Of a DNA stretch of 64,000 nucleotides, positions 47,044 to 58,200 are shown in pieces. Numbering within the stretch: position 1 is the stretch's first letter; each line of letters starts with the position of its first letter. The notes under the pieces are model-generated. The model saw nothing but the letters and a program-made list of their open reading frames with translations, searched no databases and was not told the origin of the DNA. The stretch is from positions 1 through 64,000 of the forward strand of contig ONIK01000001.1 of the NCBI GenBank assembly GCA_900317865.1, given 5' to 3'. This stretch comes from an uncultured Methanobrevibacter sp. (GTDB lineage Archaea > Methanobacteriota > Methanobacteria > Methanobacteriales > Methanobacteriaceae). A program made the translations under genes and the position numbers.

Positions 47044-48679
47044 CTTCAAATTTTATTTTATTTTTATTTATTATAATGCTTCTTTTCCAAGCATCTATAG
47101 TTTCTGGGAAATCGCTTCTAAAGTGCGCTCCTCTACTTTCACGACGTAATATAGCTGATTTTACAATTAATATACAGATTTCAACCATATTAATTACTTC
47201 AAGAGCAGTTAACAATTCAGTATTATATTGATTTTCATCACATACATCCAACTTATCCAAGTCTTTCTGCATTTGCTGTAATTCCCGTAAAGCTTCATTC
47301 AATGTTTTTTCTTCACGTACGATAGCTACTTTTTCCCACATTAATTTTTTGATGTTTTCTTTAAATTCAGAAGCTTTAATTGAACCCGGCTTTATAATAC
47401 CTTCAATTCTTTCTTTTTCAGCTAAAAACATTTCATCATTTGTTTTTAGAGAAGTTTCTTTTGCTTTTTTGGCTGCACTTGCACCGGCGATTTTTCCGAA
47501 TACCTGAGTGTCAGCAAGAGCATTTCCACCTAGACGGTTGGCTCCATGAACTCCACCACATACTTCTCCACAAGCGAATAAATTCGGAAGTGATGTAGAT
47601 GCATCAGTATTTATTTTAATACCACCCATAAAGTGATGTGCTGTTGGAGCTACTTCTATAGGTTCATTTTTAATGTCAACACCGACATTTCCAAATTGTA
47701 GAACCATAGTCTCTAATTTTTCATCAATCAAATCATCATCCAAGTGAGAAATGTCGAGATATACTCCCCCATGTTCGCTTCCTCTACCTTCAATGATTTC
47801 CTGATAAATTGATCTTGCAACGACATCCCGTGTTGCTAGCTCCATTTTTTCCGGTGAATATTTTTTCATGAAACGTTCACCTTCTTTGTTCAGTAGAATT
47901 CCACCTTCGGCTCTTACAGCCTCAGTCACTAAAACTCCTCTTTTAGATTTTGGACTTACCATTCCTGTAGGGTGAAATTGTACCTGTTCCATATCCACCA
48001 GATTTGCACCTGCTCTGTAAGCTATTGCAAAGCCGTCTCCATTCTTTTGAAAGGTATTGGAAGTTACAGGATATAACTGACCGGCTCCACCGCTTGCGAA
48101 TATGACAGCTTTAGCCTTAAAGTAAATTAGACTGGAATCTTTTAGGTCAAACCCTACTGCTCCAATTACTTGAAGACCATCTTGAATGAGTGAAGTTATC
48201 ATAACTTCTTCGATACATTCAATATCTCTTTTAATGATTTCTTCCTTTAGTGCATTTAGTAATTCAGCACCAGTACGGTCTCCTTGAAAGCAGGTTCTTC
48301 TATAGGTCTGACCGCCGAATGGTCTTTGAGCAATTTTGCCGTTTTCCTGTCTGTCAAACAATGCACCATAGTTTTCCAAGTCTATTAGTCTTTTGGGGGA
48401 TTCTTTGACTAAAATATCGACTAACTTTTTGTCATTAAGGTAACTTCCACCTTTTAACGTATCTTTGATATGTGCATCAATTGAATCTTCTTTATCGACA
48501 GCTTTGAAAACAGCATTGTATCCACCTTCTGCCATTCCAGTACAGCCTGACCTAAATGACAGTCCTTTTGATACAATTGTAGCTTTAACTCCAGCATTAT
48601 CTACTTCAATAGCTGCTCTTGAACCAGCCCCTCCTGATCCGACAATCAAAACATCTGTCTCAATTTTCTTTACTTCCAT
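47036..48679 (-). CDS. tfrA: Thiol:fumarate reductase, flavoprotein subunit A
   Basis: The 547-residue FAD protein of the succinate dehydrogenase/fumarate reductase group shows TDVLIVGSGGAGSRAAIEV (FAD site), GCTGMAEGGYNAV, QTYRRTCFQGDRTG, VQFHPTGMVSPKSKRGVLVTEAVRAEGG (substrate loop with catalytic Arg) and HHFMGGI. In methanogens TfrA with TfrB reduces fumarate using coenzymes M and B. tfrB is not in the window. ATG 48679 follows AAAGGTAT; a TTG at 48694 is less likely. Confidence 0.9.
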   Translation of the reverse strand: MEVKKIETDVLIVGSGGAGSRAAIEVDNAGVKATIVSKGLSFRSGCTGMAEGGYNAVFKAVDKEDSIDAHIKDTLKGGSYLNDKKLVDILVKESPKRLIDLENYGALFDRQENGKIAQRPFGGQTYRRTCFQGDRTGAELLNALKEEIIKRDIECIEEVMITSLIQDGLQVIGAVGFDLKDSSLIYFKAKAVIFASGGAGQLYPVTSNTFQKNGDGFAIAYRAGANLVDMEQVQFHPTGMVSPKSKRGVLVTEAVRAEGGILLNKEGERFMKKYSPEKMELATRDVVARSIYQEIIEGRGSEHGGVYLDISHLDDDLIDEKLETMVLQFGNVGVDIKNEPIEVAPTAHHFMGGIKINTDASTSLPNLFACGEVCGGVHGANRLGGNALADTQVFGKIAGASAAKKAKETSLKTNDEMFLAEKERIEGIIKPGSIKASEFKENIKKLMWEKVAIVREEKTLNEALRELQQMQKDLDKLDVCDENQYNTELLTALEVINMVEICILIVKSAILRRESRGAHFRSDFPETIDAWKRSIIINKNKIKFEAR

Positions 48680-48773
48680 TTTTATACCTTTCAAAATTTA
48701 TGTAATTATTTTTGTTTTTAATAATTAATATAAATATGTAAATAATATAATATCATTATTAAGAGGTAATTTG

Positions 48774-49148
48774 ATGAAACTTTATGGTGAAGTTACAACT
48801 GGTTTAGGAAAAGCGGCTTATTTCCTTTCACAGGATTTTTATGTTGATAATTTTATTAAAAACTGTGGTTTTAAGCCATATCCAGGAACTCTGAATGTTA
48901 TTGTTCCCGATAAACATTTAGACCAAATTAATGAAGTTAAAAATAGTTGTGAAAATATTATCAAACCTGAAGAGGGTTTCGGTGCTGTAAAATATATTAA
49001 GGCTACTTTAAATAATGAAGTTAATGGAGCTATTGTTTTTCCAGCAAAAACTGAACATACTGAAAATTATTTGGAATTTATCGCTGAAAAAAAACTAAGA
49101 GATGAACTAAATTTAAAAGACGGCGATATTGTAAGTTTAGAATTTTAA
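48774..49148 (+). CDS. ribK: CTP-dependent riboflavin kinase
   Basis: RibK is the archaeal riboflavin kinase that makes FMN with CTP instead of ATP. The 124-residue protein matches the compact barrel: GEVTTGLGKAAYFLS, FKPYPGTLNVIV (TLN metal/nucleotide motif), and LRDELNLKDGDIVSLEF at the end. GAGGTAA is the ribosome site before the ATG at 48774. It is followed, after a promoter, by the FMN riboswitch and ribB, so the enzyme making FMN adjoins the gene FMN controls. Confidence 0.95.
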   Translation: MKLYGEVTTGLGKAAYFLSQDFYVDNFIKNCGFKPYPGTLNVIVPDKHLDQINEVKNSCENIIKPEEGFGAVKYIKATLNNEVNGAIVFPAKTEHTENYLEFIAEKKLRDELNLKDGDIVSLEF

Positions 49149-49159
49149 ATCAAAAGTAT

Positions 49160-49169
49160 TTTATATAAT
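49160..49169 (+). promoter_or_regulatory. TATA box for the FMN riboswitch/ribB transcript
   Basis: TTTATATAAT lies about 25-30 bases before the first base of the riboswitch, the distance expected for archaeal transcription start. Confidence 0.55.
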
Positions 49170-49190
49170 AATTGATATATTTTTTTATAC

Positions 49191-49337
49191 GTTCTCAGGG
49201 CGGAGTGAAATTCTCCACCGGTGGTGATTTTTATATAAGTCCACGAGCACAAAAAAGTGTTGATTTGGTGAGATTCCAAAACCGACGGTGATAGTCCGGA
49301 TGGAAGAGAATAAGTAGATTATTTTTTTTAGCCCTGG
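49191..49337 (+). ncRNA. FMN riboswitch (RFN element)
   Basis: The aptamer blocks are clear and in order: CAGGGCGGAGTGAAATTCTC, the ACCGG-GGT junction, AGTCCACGAGCAC, GGTGAGATTCC, CCGACGGTGATAGTCCGGAT and GGAAGAGAA, closed by CAGGGC (49196-49201) pairing with GCCCTG (49331-49336). The AAGGAG of ribB (49349-49354) begins only about 12 bases later and no terminator hairpin is seen, so control is probably at translation initiation. RFN elements are common in bacteria and rare in archaea. Its target, ribB, fits exactly. Confidence 0.95.
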
Positions 49338-49362
49338 TTCTAGTACACAAGGAGACATTACT

Positions 49363-50049
49363 ATGAATCAAGAAACAAATTTAGATAAAGCTTTAGAAGC
49401 TATTAAAAATGGTGAATTCGTTCTAGTTTTTGACGATGATGATAGGGAAGGAGAAGTTGATATGATTATCGCTTCTGAATTTGTAACCCCGAAATCCATT
49501 GCTACTATGAGAAATGATGCCGGTGGTTTAATCTGTAATTGTTTACATGCAGATTTCTGTGATGCTATTCATTTACCATTCATGGTGGATATTATGAAAG
49601 CAGCAACTGAAAAATATCCTGAATTAGCAGAATTGGCACCTACTGACATTCCTTATGATGAAAGATCTTCATTTTCCATATGGACTAACCATAGAAAATC
49701 TTTCACAGGTGTTACAGACCACGACAGAGCAATGACAATTAGTGAAATGGCTAAAATGATGAAAGACGAAAGATTTGATGAATTTGGTGCAACATTTAGA
49801 TCACCAGGTCATGTTTGTCTTTTAAGAGGAGCAGATGGTCTTGTAAAAAACAGAAGAGGACACACTGAAATCGGTCTTGCATTATGTGAGATGGCAGGTG
49901 TTACTCCGGTTTGTGTAGTTTGTGAAATGATGGATGGTGAAACTGGACAAGCTACTTCAATTGCTGATGCTCGTAAATATGCTGAAGAAAATGGATTAGT
50001 CTTGCTTAGAGGCGAAGACATCATAAATAAATATTTAGATGAATACTAA
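49363..50049 (+). CDS. ribB: 3,4-dihydroxy-2-butanone-4-phosphate synthase
   Basis: RibB converts ribulose 5-phosphate to the four-carbon unit used by RibH. The 228-residue protein has the acidic metal site FDDDDREGEVD, MRNDAGGLICNCL, TDHDRAMTI, FRSPGHVCLLR and RRGHTEIGLALCEMAG. It is single-domain, without the RibA part found fused in many bacteria. It is translated behind the FMN riboswitch from an AAGGAG site. The end overlaps the next, convergent gene by 4 bases. Confidence 0.96.
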   Translation: MNQETNLDKALEAIKNGEFVLVFDDDDREGEVDMIIASEFVTPKSIATMRNDAGGLICNCLHADFCDAIHLPFMVDIMKAATEKYPELAELAPTDIPYDERSSFSIWTNHRKSFTGVTDHDRAMTISEMAKMMKDERFDEFGATFRSPGHVCLLRGADGLVKNRRGHTEIGLALCEMAGVTPVCVVCEMMDGETGQATSIADARKYAEENGLVLLRGEDIINKYLDEY

Positions 50050-50471
50050 CTATACATGTTAGTATTATCCATCCTTTTATTTTGAATATAGTTAATTATA
50101 AATTGAGTAATCTGTTGTATCTTGTATGAATTATAAATGCTGAATACAACATATTTTCCGTCATGCATTCCTATTTTTAAACCGTCACGTATTTCTTTTG
50201 TAGGTTCTACTTGAGATATTTTGTCCCATGTAATTCTCAATGTTTTACTTTTAAGGGCTTTTTCAAAATGGATTCCATCATCCATTATTTTAACTTTTTT
50301 AACTACACGGCGGTTTTTTGGAGAAGCTATTTGAATATCTCCATTTTCATCAAATACATAATCAGGAATTAAACAAGTTGCTTTCCAGCCCTGTTTTATT
50401 TTTTTTGCTACCTGATGCCTATCTTTTTTTGTTAATTTAACACCTTGTTCCGGGCTTAAGTTAAGAGCCAT
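50046..50471 (-). CDS. Unknown protein, possible PH-like domain
   Basis: The 141-residue soluble protein is basic at the start (LTKKDRHQVAKKIKQGWKATCLIP) and beta-rich in the middle with IHFEKALKSKTLRITWDKISQVEPT, which resembles the strand pattern of bacterial PH-like domains, followed by a C-terminal helix. I do not recognise the family. Its ATG touches the stop region of the CobQ-like gene, so the two are co-transcribed. Confidence 0.72.
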   Translation of the reverse strand: MALNLSPEQGVKLTKKDRHQVAKKIKQGWKATCLIPDYVFDENGDIQIASPKNRRVVKKVKIMDDGIHFEKALKSKTLRITWDKISQVEPTKEIRDGLKIGMHDGKYVVFSIYNSYKIQQITQFIINYIQNKRMDNTNMYS

Positions 50472-51961
50472 TATATCACCTTATCTTTAATTTCTTTAAA
50501 TGGAATTATACGATTAAATTCAACTTCACTTGCCATATTGGCTATTTTTTCTACATCTATGGATTCCTCTACTAAGTCTAGTGCAGCTTTTGTAAATAAG
50601 TCATATCTGATTTCTATTTCCGGTGTAAAACCTCTTGTTTCCAATTTAAGCTTTCCCACACTCAATATATCATCAACTTTTGTATTGTTTCTAATATAAG
50701 GAACTACGTTATCGAATATATCTTGGTTATATATCTTATTTAATAGTATTGCCTTAACGTTCACACCAAACTTTTCCAACATATTTGCATGTGCTGTCAA
50801 ATCAACTGCGGCGGATTCTATTCCGCCTTTGTTAACGCCTGAAATTAACAGCATCGGAATGTTTGATGACATTGCAATTTCAGCAGCTGAAAATGGAACT
50901 TTTTCATTTAATAAACCAGTAAAGACACTCATAACACCTTCAATTAACACAATATCATAATCTGATGAGTTTAATTTATCTATTGTAGATTCAATATCCA
51001 TCCAGCCTAAATGTCCGATTTTAATGGAACTGAATTCGTTCATATAATCTTTTGTCAAGTATAATCCGGGAATAATGTCTCTAACATCAGGACCAACTTT
51101 TAAAAGAGCTACTTTATAGCCTCTTTTTCTAAGTGCACCTGCCAGACCCGTTAAAATAAATGTTTTTCCTGAATCAGATCCGTTACTTCCAATCATTAAA
51201 AATTTAGGTTTATTGTTAATCTTTTTTTGAGGTATTTTTATATTTGTTCCAATTCCAACTTCACTTTGAATATATTCTTTAACATCTTTGTTTCTATTGT
51301 AAATATCATCAATATCATTTGCATCTATCTGATTTAGGAGATTTTCTACCAATATTGGGTTTTCATCCAATATATTATGAATCATTGTTCCGATAACATT
51401 TCCGTCATCGCTGCATGCTCCAGAGAAAATATTATAATCTCCAGCTTCATTAGTATCTCCATAATTCATTCTTTGGACTTTTGAGTAGAATAATGGTTTG
51501 GCATCACCGACTACCTTTCCGTAGGTATGTGTGTGAAAACCGTTTATGTCTTCAGTTTGGTTTTTGGTTAAAAATGAGTTGTCATATACTTTAGCTATTA
51601 CTCTGTCACTTGTAATCAAAGGTGAAAAATCAACATCAATCAATCCAAGACCCTCTTTTACAATAGGAACTTCTGATTTTCTTCCGATGTCTATTTGATT
51701 TGAAAGCAGCTGAAATCCGGCACAGATTCCAATAATAGGCTTTCCCATTTTGGCCATTTTCAGGATTTCCTTATTCAAATCCATATTAATGTCATTTGAT
51801 TCGATTAAGGTTCCCCCAGGAATAATTAATGCATCAAGCTCTTCACTTGCTTTATTTCCATTAACCAAACCGTTTTCCTTTACTATGTCTGTTGGCAATT
51901 TTCCAAACTCTTCAAATCCGGGAACAGCACCTTTTACATATGCAAGTCCAATTTTTGTCAT
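50471..51961 (-). CDS. CobQ/CobB-like protein with reversed domain order
   Basis: The 496-residue protein combines a class I-type glutamine amidotransferase domain (about 1-215; nucleophile-type Cys80 in IGICAGFQLL, HTHTYGKVVG) and a P-loop dethiobiotin-synthetase-like domain (about 248-470; GSNGSDSGKTF, KVGPDVRD, LIEGVMSVF). Cobyrinic and cobyric acid synthases have the same two domains in the opposite order. It may amidate a corrinoid or F430 precursor; the window has other genes of those routes. Substrate unknown. GTGAGGTT precedes the ATG. Confidence 0.78.
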   Translation of the reverse strand: MTKIGLAYVKGAVPGFEEFGKLPTDIVKENGLVNGNKASEELDALIIPGGTLIESNDINMDLNKEILKMAKMGKPIIGICAGFQLLSNQIDIGRKSEVPIVKEGLGLIDVDFSPLITSDRVIAKVYDNSFLTKNQTEDINGFHTHTYGKVVGDAKPLFYSKVQRMNYGDTNEAGDYNIFSGACSDDGNVIGTMIHNILDENPILVENLLNQIDANDIDDIYNRNKDVKEYIQSEVGIGTNIKIPQKKINNKPKFLMIGSNGSDSGKTFILTGLAGALRKRGYKVALLKVGPDVRDIIPGLYLTKDYMNEFSSIKIGHLGWMDIESTIDKLNSSDYDIVLIEGVMSVFTGLLNEKVPFSAAEIAMSSNIPMLLISGVNKGGIESAAVDLTAHANMLEKFGVNVKAILLNKIYNQDIFDNVVPYIRNNTKVDDILSVGKLKLETRGFTPEIEIRYDLFTKAALDLVEESIDVEKIANMASEVEFNRIIPFKEIKDKVI

Positions 51962-52019
51962 AAAAATAACCTCACTAATATTATGATTTTAATAATTTTT
52001 AAACTTTTTTTGACATGTA

Positions 52020-52032
52020 TTTCAAGTGTAAA
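52020..52032 (-). repeat. Isolated perfect mini-ORB
   Basis: TTTCAAGTGTAAA is an exact reverse complement of the 13-base mini-ORB consensus seen in the origin array, here alone in the 277-base gap between the CobQ-like gene and the giant surface-protein gene, about 11.5 kb from the array. Confidence 0.7.
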
Positions 52033-52202
52033 ATTTTGCCACTAACTCATAAAATAATCATGTTAATTAATATTAATAATTATTAAAATTGTGGGTCACA
52101 CTCTGATTTAGAAAAAAATAGAAAAGTTAGTTAAAAGTGAAAAAAACCATTGAGTATATAATAATTTACATATAAATATTATATTATACATTTATTAACA
52201 AA

Positions 52203-52214
52203 TATTTAAATATA
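52203..52214 (+). promoter_or_regulatory. TATA box of the giant surface-protein gene
   Basis: TATTTAAATATA lies 25-35 bases before the ATG at 52239. GGTG at 52230-52233 could serve as a short ribosome site on a very short leader. Confidence 0.5.
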
Positions 52215-52238
52215 TTGTGCATATAATCTGGTGTTTAC

Positions 52239-55200
52239 ATGAAATTTAAAAGAATAATTTTAATTTCATTGATTCTGTGTGTTTTATCAATTGCTTGTGT
52301 GTCAGCTAGTGACAATCAAACATCCGCAGATAATCTGCAAATCAATGATATAAATGCTAATGTAATTAATGATGAAATAAATGAGTATACTAATGATACG
52401 AATGATATAAAAGGAAATACCTCTGATGAAAGGAGTGTTGTCTTTGATGAAGTACTTTCTAGCAGCAATTCTGATGATAAGTTATCCGCTCCAAAAGAAG
52501 GAACACGTGATGAATTGAATAATTTGATTATTGCTGCAAAACCAGGCTCAACTGTAACCTTGGATAAGGATTATAGTTTTGAAAGTGATGTGAAAAGTGT
52601 TGAGATAACAAAAAATATTGTAATTGACGGTAAGGGACATACTATTTATCCAGGATATAATCCTGTTTTTGATTTTAAGCATAACACCCCTAGTGGAAAG
52701 ATAGAAATAAAAAATATCACTTTTGTACGTGGAATTGGCAGTGCAATTCATTTTAATGAAGAATCTTGTCCTTTTATAATTTCCAATTGTAGATTTATAA
52801 ACTGTTCTTCCCAAATTGGAGGCGCAATCGCAGGGGCGGCAAAATATACCTCAAATATTATTAATTGCAGTTTTAAAGGATGCCATGGTATGGGTGAATC
52901 CAAGGTTGTTAGAAAGGAAACATTTAACAGTGCTTCATCTAGCGCATTCAGTAACGGCGGTGCAATATACATGTCCGGTTCCGTTAATGTTAAATCCTGT
53001 AGATTTGAAGGCTGTTCTGCTGGAAACGGCGGTGCGATAGAGGCATATGGCAACTTTCAAATAATAGATTGTGTTTTTGTTAAAAATAAGGCCGGAAGAA
53101 TTGATTCTTTTAACTCTTTAGAACATGGAGGTGCCATTCGTATTCATGGTGGATCTGGCGCTTTAATTAAGGGATGTACATTCAATGAAAATCATGCCGG
53201 ACATTATGGGGGTGCAATATCATCATACGGCAATAATGTCAGAATTGAAGATAATGTTTTTAATTCCAATTACATAGATAATAGCATAAGAAGAGAAGGG
53301 GGAGCAATATTTGTAGGTAGGGACTCCAAGATTGGTGACACACCTATTCAAATAACCCGTTGTGTATTCAATAATAATGGATATAACAACAATAACCATT
53401 ACTGTAAATATGGTGGAGCAATATATTTCAGTGATGGAATTATTTCAGGAACTGTTTCATATTGTAATTTTACAGGTAATGGTGCATCAAAAGAGGGTGG
53501 TGCAATATATGCCTCATCCGATTGTAAATTCATTACTTTTAAAGGATGTGCGTTCACCAAAAATCAGGTTGAGAAATATGGCGGAGCCATATATCTTGAT
53601 TCTAAATCTTCAACCATAGTGGATTGTGCATTTGTCGAACAGCCGAATGCAATATATTGTGATAATAAGGGATGCAGTGTTAAATTCTCCGCATTTTTAA
53701 ATAACGGAAATTATAATGTCTGGTCTACTAAAGAGATAAATATTGCAAACAATTGGTTTGGAAATACTATGGATAACAGGTTTTACGATTTTTCTAAACT
53801 CAAAGGCAAAGCAGTCAACCTTAATAATGCGGAAAATCTATATCTAGTTGCCACATCCATGGATAAAAACTACCACAATGGACAGGAATCTACCGTTAAT
53901 TTAAACTTTAGATATATGCGTGACGAACCTACATCCTACAACAAATTACCTCCATTCAACAATCCTGCGATTAGTTATACTGTCAGTGGAGTAAATGCAG
54001 CTGTAACTTCCAAAAATAATTATCTGGCTAACGGCAAATCAAGTTTTAAATTCGTAGCAGATGCTTCTAAAAGCTCATCCTCTCTTACAGTAAATTGTCA
54101 TGGTGCAAAACTGACTTTAAAGTTTAAGATAAAACCAAATTCGTTCACTGCACTTCAAGCAGCGATTGACAGCTGTCAAAATGGAGTTTTAAATCTGACT
54201 CATAATTATACTCGTGACAAATCTATCGACGGTGACATGACCGTAACTATTTCAAAAGACCTTGTGATTAATGGTAACGGTTTTACTTTGGATTCAAAAA
54301 ATAGTGGCGGAGTATTTTTTATGAGTAGCCGTCCTAATGTGGACATAAATAATTTGAACATTGTTAATAGTAAATCAAAGTGGGGTTCGGCCATTTGGGG
54401 TTATATAAATAATATGTCAATCAATAACTGCAGGTTCATTAATTGTTCAGCAAAATTTGAGGGAGGTGCGATTAACCTGGTTGGAAAAGTGCTTACAATA
54501 ACCAATTCCACTTTCATTAACAATACTGCTGATGAAAATGGGGGCTCTTTGATTGTAACGGGTATCAATACTGTAATTAGGGATTGCATTTTCATTAATT
54601 CCAATTCTGGTATGGAAGGATGTTTCATTTATCTTCACGCTAGCAGCAGATTAAATCTCACAGATTCCATATTGTTAACCAATTCAACATCAAAATATAT
54701 TTCTAAACCAGAGGGTGAATCACTACGGTGGAATATTTCAGCTAACATTGAGAACAATTGGTTTAGCGGTACAAATGACGATATCTTAAAGAATTATGAC
54801 AGAATCAATGATTTCAAAGTCAAAAGTCTGCTTTATCTAAATGTCGCACCATCTTTGTATGATATTCCTATGGGAAACACATCAAAAATCAGCCTTAAAT
54901 TTTATTCATATGATGTGAACTCAAGACGTAGCACTGCCTTAACCAGCTTCAGAAACATGAAATTTAACGTCAAATTGTTGAAGGAGGGAGGAAGACTCAG
55001 TTCCAATTCAATAATATTAAACAATAATGAAGGAAATGTGGTTTATATTTCAAGCTCTAATGGCATAATGCCTGTTGAATTTAACTATGAATTATTCAGC
55101 CATAGAATTTATCTTAATCAGTACGGTGATAATTCTTTCACCGCCCTTCAATATTTGATTAATAATTCAGGAAATGTCATAAACCTCACTAAGGATTATA

Positions 55201-58200
55201 CTTTTTCAAATATTTCCGATTATAAACTGTTTGATGGCGTTTATATTAATAAAGATTTAACAATTAATGGTAAGGGCCATATTCTCAGCGGTAGTGGACA
55301 GGCCAGAATCTTTAATATAGGCGGACATACAGTTGTTTTAAACAATATCACATTCATTAAGGGTAAAGCTGATGATGGTGGTGCAATTTTCGCTTCCCCT
55401 ACATCTTCCTTGTCTATCGATTCATGCAGATTCGAAAACAATACTGCCAAAAACGGCGGTGCGATTTATCTTAAATATTTCAAAAGCATAATCATGGAGT
55501 CATCTTTCTTCAAAAACAATTCCGCCACTGCAACAGGCGGCGCAATCTATTATTATGGAAACTATGGAAATAAGGAATTGTTCGACATAACAGGCACTTT
55601 CATAAATAACCGAGCCGGTGTGGATGGAGGTGCGATATATGAACATGATATTGCGAATTATCGCCTAAAAGGTAATTTCACAAACAATACTGCCGGAAGA
55701 AATGGTGGTGCGGTCTGTTCAGATTCAGTTTTTGTCATTGGAACGATTTCCATTGACGGCATTTTCGATTCAAATGCGGCTGCTTTTGGTGGTGCTGTTT
55801 ATAGTTTCAATCCATTCGGAAACTTCACAGGCATCTACCAGAATAACAGGGCATCTCAGGATGGAGGTGCAATTTACATGGTCAGAAGTTCTGTAAGATA
55901 TGGAATGCCTAACACCATCAGCGGCGAATTCTATTCCAACACTGCAAAAGGCCAAGGAAGTGCAGTCTGTGCAATGAATCTCAGTGATAAGGATGTGGAT
56001 TTACATGATTCCATTTTCATGAAAAATAGTGGAAAATCCACGCTATATTCATCAGGTTATGCCTATCTTAATGTTCATGACTCCATTTTTGTTGAAAATC
56101 ATGATGATAAAGTACTCGACACATCTAAGGATTATGCTGTTGACGGTCGTCTGAAAGCTTATAATAACTGGTTCGGCCATACGGTTGATAATTTTGATAA
56201 AAAGCCTTCTGTCGGTGAAAGAGTAATATTGAATGACTGGCTGTATGTAGATGTGGATTACGGTAAAACAGAAACCGATCTTAAATCTAAAAATAACATT
56301 ATTTTTACATTGAAATCATATGACGCTAAAAAAGAAAAAGTTTCAGATTATACTGGCAACTTTAAACTTAATTTAAGCTTAAAATCAGATAGCGGCAACT
56401 TCAGTACCAATTCCTTTATTTTAGACAATGCCCCTGTTAAAGTTACATATGTTCCAAACAAATATGATGAAAATACTGTTGTTGTTTGGGCAAATCTATC
56501 AAAATATTCCCATAAGACATACGAAATTAAATATAATGTAGTTGAGCATCCTAGCGATTCATTTTATGCATTACAATATGAAATAGATCATATGAAAGGA
56601 AATGTCCTTAACTTAACTAATAATTATGAGTTCTATCCGGAAAGTGATACTCCAAATGGAGTAAAAGTAAATAAATCCATAACCATCAACGGGAATGGAT
56701 TTGCCATTGACGGTAAAGGAAGCTCCAACATATTCAATATTTCAGCTGACAATGTTGTTTTGGAAAATATCTCCCTAATCAACGGTAATGACATTAACGG
56801 CAGCGCAATATACGCTGAAGGAAACAATATCATAATAAGGAATTCCATTTTATTGAATAACACTGATGTGGTTATCTATGCCACAAAATCATTAACTGCA
56901 AATTACAACTGGTGGGGAAATACTGCAGACACTTTCAATAAAAAAGCCAATGTCAGCAGCAATGTTATTTTAGATAATGCACTCTTTGCAACATTCAATG
57001 CCAAATCAACTGTTATCGGTGCCGGAAATAACACAACAGTTGTTTTAAACTTAACCAATTTATACAACTTCTCTACAAAAACAAATTCAACATATGATGG
57101 ACTTAACTTATTTACATTTGACTTCAATGCTGAAGATGGAAAGGTTAATAAAACTTCAGATAAACTCAATAAAGGAATAATTAACGTTTCATTTGAAGTA
57201 ATAGGTCCACTTTACGCTGATATTTATGCCAAATATAAAAATGTGGTGTTAAACTATACATTTGAAGTAGTTTATGATGATGATTCATTCACCGCATTAT
57301 ATGCTTTGATTAACAAAACAGCACCTAATGGCATTCTTAATCTGGAACATGACTATAAATTTTATTACTATGATGCGGATTATATTGAAGGCATTCCAAT
57401 AGATAAGGCAATTACCATTAATGGAAATGGATTTAATGTTAATGGAACAGGTGAATCCTGTGTATTTGTTGTATCTGCAGACAATGTCTTTCTGAGAAAT
57501 ATTAATATTTATGATTCATTAGATGCTATCGAATGGCTTGGAAACAATGGATTAATAAACAATATCACAGTCAATAACAGTAACAGTTCATTAAATGCCT
57601 TTGGTTCAAATCTGGTTATAAGGAATTCAAATTTCACTCATGCCAGCAGATATTCACTATATCTTGAAGGTTCAAATAATGTTGTTGACAACTGCAGATT
57701 TGTGGACAATTCAGGTCCTTCAATAATTGGACTCAGCATGAACAATTTAACAATTGAAAATTCAACATTTAAAAATATTAACAGTCCAATTTCAGGAATC
57801 GTTGAAATAATAGATTGTAAAGATGCAAATATCTCCAGCTGCATATTCAATAATCAAAATAACCAATCCATAATGATTTTAGAAGGTTCAACCGTTTATT
57901 TAAACAATAATACTCTCTCAAAATCAGATTACATCTATAACTATGGTACTATTCTTTCAAAGACATATGCTCGCATGAACAAACTTAATTCAAGTTACAT
58001 GGTCGACACCGAAATTTTATTAAACGCAACAATATACGACGATAACAATAATATCATATTAGTTGATGAGTTTTATTTCAAAATTGGAGAAAAACCCGCT
58101 AAGGCCAAACTGAATAATACTGCATATGAATATAAATGGACATCAACAAATGGAACTTGGATTGTTATGCCCGACATAAACAAAACATCATTTAAAAACT

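Noticed and set aside
48465..48728. Plus-strand frame antisense to tfrA
   Set aside because: tfrA is unambiguous on the other strand and this frame shows only shadow composition.
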